The notes under the pieces: generated by a model
Seen by the model: the letters and a program-made list of their open reading frames with translations, nothing else
What the model was told of the DNA's origin: nothing
The model's database searches: none
In this document: one piece after another, positions 12,794-13,942 of the stretch
How positions within the stretch are numbered: the stretch's first letter is position 1
Layout of the letters: each line of letters begins with the position of its first letter
Program-made: the position numbers and the translations under genes
NCBI GenBank assembly: GCA_030587605.1
Contig: JAUQYT010000262.1
Span: 1 to 13,942 of the forward strand
Source of the DNA: Candidatus Njordarchaeum guaymasense
GTDB lineage: Archaea; Asgardarchaeota; Njordarchaeia; Njordarchaeales; Njordarchaeaceae
Direction: 5' to 3'
Length of the DNA stretch: 13,942 nucleotides

Positions 12794-13942
12794 CTACTTC
12801 TTTGCTTTCGTTGTTGTTGTCTTCCTTTTCGTTGGGTATTTGATCTCTGCTTGGGCTGCTGCCAGCCTTGCTATTGGGACTCTAAATGGTGAGCAACTTA
12901 CGTAGTTTAACGCTAGTTGGTGGCATAGTTCGACTGAGTCGGGTTCTCCTCCGTGTTCACCGCAGATGCCTATTTTGATGTCGGGTCTAGTCTTCCTTCC
13001 TAGCTCTACTGCCATCGCCATTAGCTTGCCGACGCCGCTCCTGTCCAGAACTTCGAAGGGGTTGTTAAGTAAGAGCTTCTCGTCGAGGTACCTTGTTATG
13101 AACTTTGCTTCCGCATCTTCTCTGCTGAAGCTGAACGTTCCTTGTGTTAGATCGTTTGTGCCGAAGCTGAAGAATTCTGCGTACTCAGCGATCTTATCGG
13201 CTACGAGACATGACCTAACCACTTCCATCATTGTACCTATTCGATACCTTACTTTGATGCCAGCTTTTTCCATGACTTCGTGGATTACCTTTTCTACTTT
13301 TTCTCTGACCCACTTCATTTCTTCAGCGCTGCCGACATTGGGTAGCATTATCTCTGGTCTAACGTTCACTTTTTCCCTTGCTAGTTCAATGGCCGCATCA
13401 ATTATCGCTCTTGTCTGCATTTCGTATATTTCGGGCATCACGATGCCGACTCTTACTCCGCGCTGCCCCATCATTGGGTTGACTTCCGTAAGTTGCCTCA
13501 CTCTGCGCAGCATTTTTTCGTTCTCAGCGATTTTTGATTGGTCAGCACGCTCACCATTGAGTCTGTATCTTTCCTCAAGAAGCTGCTCTAGGCTTGGTAG
13601 GAATTCATGGAGTGGTGGGTCTAGTAATCTGATAGTCACGTCTAGCCCTTCCATCACCTTAAGGATCTCTTTGAAGTCTTTCTTTTGCATAGGCATCAGT
13701 TGGTCAAGATACTTCTTCCGCTCCTCAATAGTCTCAGCGAGGATCATTTTGTGCACTATGTTTAGGCGGTCTGGAGCGTTGAACATTCTTTCGGTTCTGC
13801 AGAGACCGATGCCTTCCGCTCCGAATTCCCTCGCCCTCTTCGCGTTTACCGGTTCGTCAGCGTTGGCTCTAACTCCAAGGGCTCTAATCTCGTCTGCCCA
13901 CTGAAGCAGTTGCTTAAGTTCTGGCGAGAGTTCAGGTTCAAC
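12794..13942 (-). CDS. ppdK: Pyruvate, phosphate dikinase, C-terminal PEP/pyruvate-binding domain (N-terminus off window)
   Basis: The frame is open from the window edge, giving 382 residues before the TAG. It opens with VRANADEP and GAEGIGLCRTERMF, then NPMMGQRGVRVGIVMPEIYE, FSFGTNDLTQGTFSFSREDA, GICGEHGGEP with the catalytic Cys, and NYVSCSPFRVPIARLAAAQA. These identify PPDK and not PEP synthase. The enzyme interconverts pyruvate + ATP + Pi and PEP + AMP + PPi, linking gluconeogenesis and pyrophosphate metabolism. The ATP-grasp and phosphohistidine domains must lie beyond the window. The tail KYPTKRKTTTTKAKK is a basic threonine/lysine extension past the normal end of the barrel, unusual and probably disordered. 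The gene ends 163 bases before the nitroreductase start, with a TATA-like box in between, so it is probably transcribed separately. Confidence 0.95.
   Translation of the reverse strand, partial: VEPELSPELKQLLQWADEIRALGVRANADEPVNAKRAREFGAEGIGLCRTERMFNAPDRLNIVHKMILAETIEERKKYLDQLMPMQKKDFKEILKVMEGLDVTIRLLDPPLHEFLPSLEQLLEERYRLNGERADQSKIAENEKMLRRVRQLTEVNPMMGQRGVRVGIVMPEIYEMQTRAIIDAAIELAREKVNVRPEIMLPNVGSAEEMKWVREKVEKVIHEVMEKAGIKVRYRIGTMMEVVRSCLVADKIAEYAEFFSFGTNDLTQGTFSFSREDAEAKFITRYLDEKLLLNNPFEVLDRSGVGKLMAMAVELGRKTRPDIKIGICGEHGGEPDSVELCHQLALNYVSCSPFRVPIARLAAAQAEIKYPTKRKTTTTKAKK

Noticed and set aside
12966..13904. Long plus-strand open frame (312 residues) opposite PPDK
   Set aside because: It is the antisense of a highly conserved gene; the Ser/Leu-rich composition is typical of the complement of a coding strand.

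Overview
The window looks like archaeal chromosome. The signs are an F420-type luciferase-like oxidoreductase, a DUF1786 protein, an archaeal-style LeuC/LeuD pair, a UbiX prenyltransferase, PEP-utilising pyruvate phosphate dikinase, frequent GTG/TTG starts with GGAGG/GGTGA ribosome sites, and TATA-like boxes upstream of the divergent genes. A Bathyarchaeia-like (TACK) host is my best guess from the gene mix; this is inference and not proven by any marker here. No rRNA, tRNA, CRISPR array or IS element was seen.

Layout. (1) Positions 1-4055, minus strand: an MTHFSD-like protein cut by the window start, a two-SIS-domain sugar-phosphate protein resembling the isomerase half of GlmS, an M20 metallopeptidase, and a cytoplasmic HtrA-type protease with one PDZ domain. 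Between the protease and the M20 gene lies a puzzling 174-base stretch whose frame stays open after the protease stop. (2) Positions 4342-5883, plus strand: an IscU/NifU-N iron-sulfur scaffold interrupted by a 380-residue intein with a LAGLIDADG endonuclease, inserted exactly before the first cluster-ligand cysteine. (3) Positions 5970-9476, minus strand: a tight run, in order of transcription, of a LeuC-like dehydratase large subunit, its LeuD-like small subunit, UbiX and a ThiF/MoeB-type E1 enzyme. An imperfect dyad sits beside a TATA-like box upstream. (4) Positions 9760-10917, plus strand: an F420-type LLM oxidoreductase. (5) Positions 10968-12630, minus strand: a nitroreductase followed by a DUF1786 ASKHA-like protein whose best start appears to be CTG. 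(6) Positions 12794-13942: the C-terminal part of pyruvate phosphate dikinase, running off the window end.

Working together: the strongest functional unit is the leuC-leuD-ubiX-thiF run. It pairs a [4Fe-4S] hydro-lyase with the enzyme that makes prenylated FMN for UbiD decarboxylases, although no UbiD is present here. The dehydratase needs a [4Fe-4S] cluster and the neighbouring convergent gene encodes an Fe-S scaffold, a suggestive but unproven link. The most unusual item is the intein: no functional IscU can exist in this cell until the intein splices, because the splice junction is the active-site cysteine itself.
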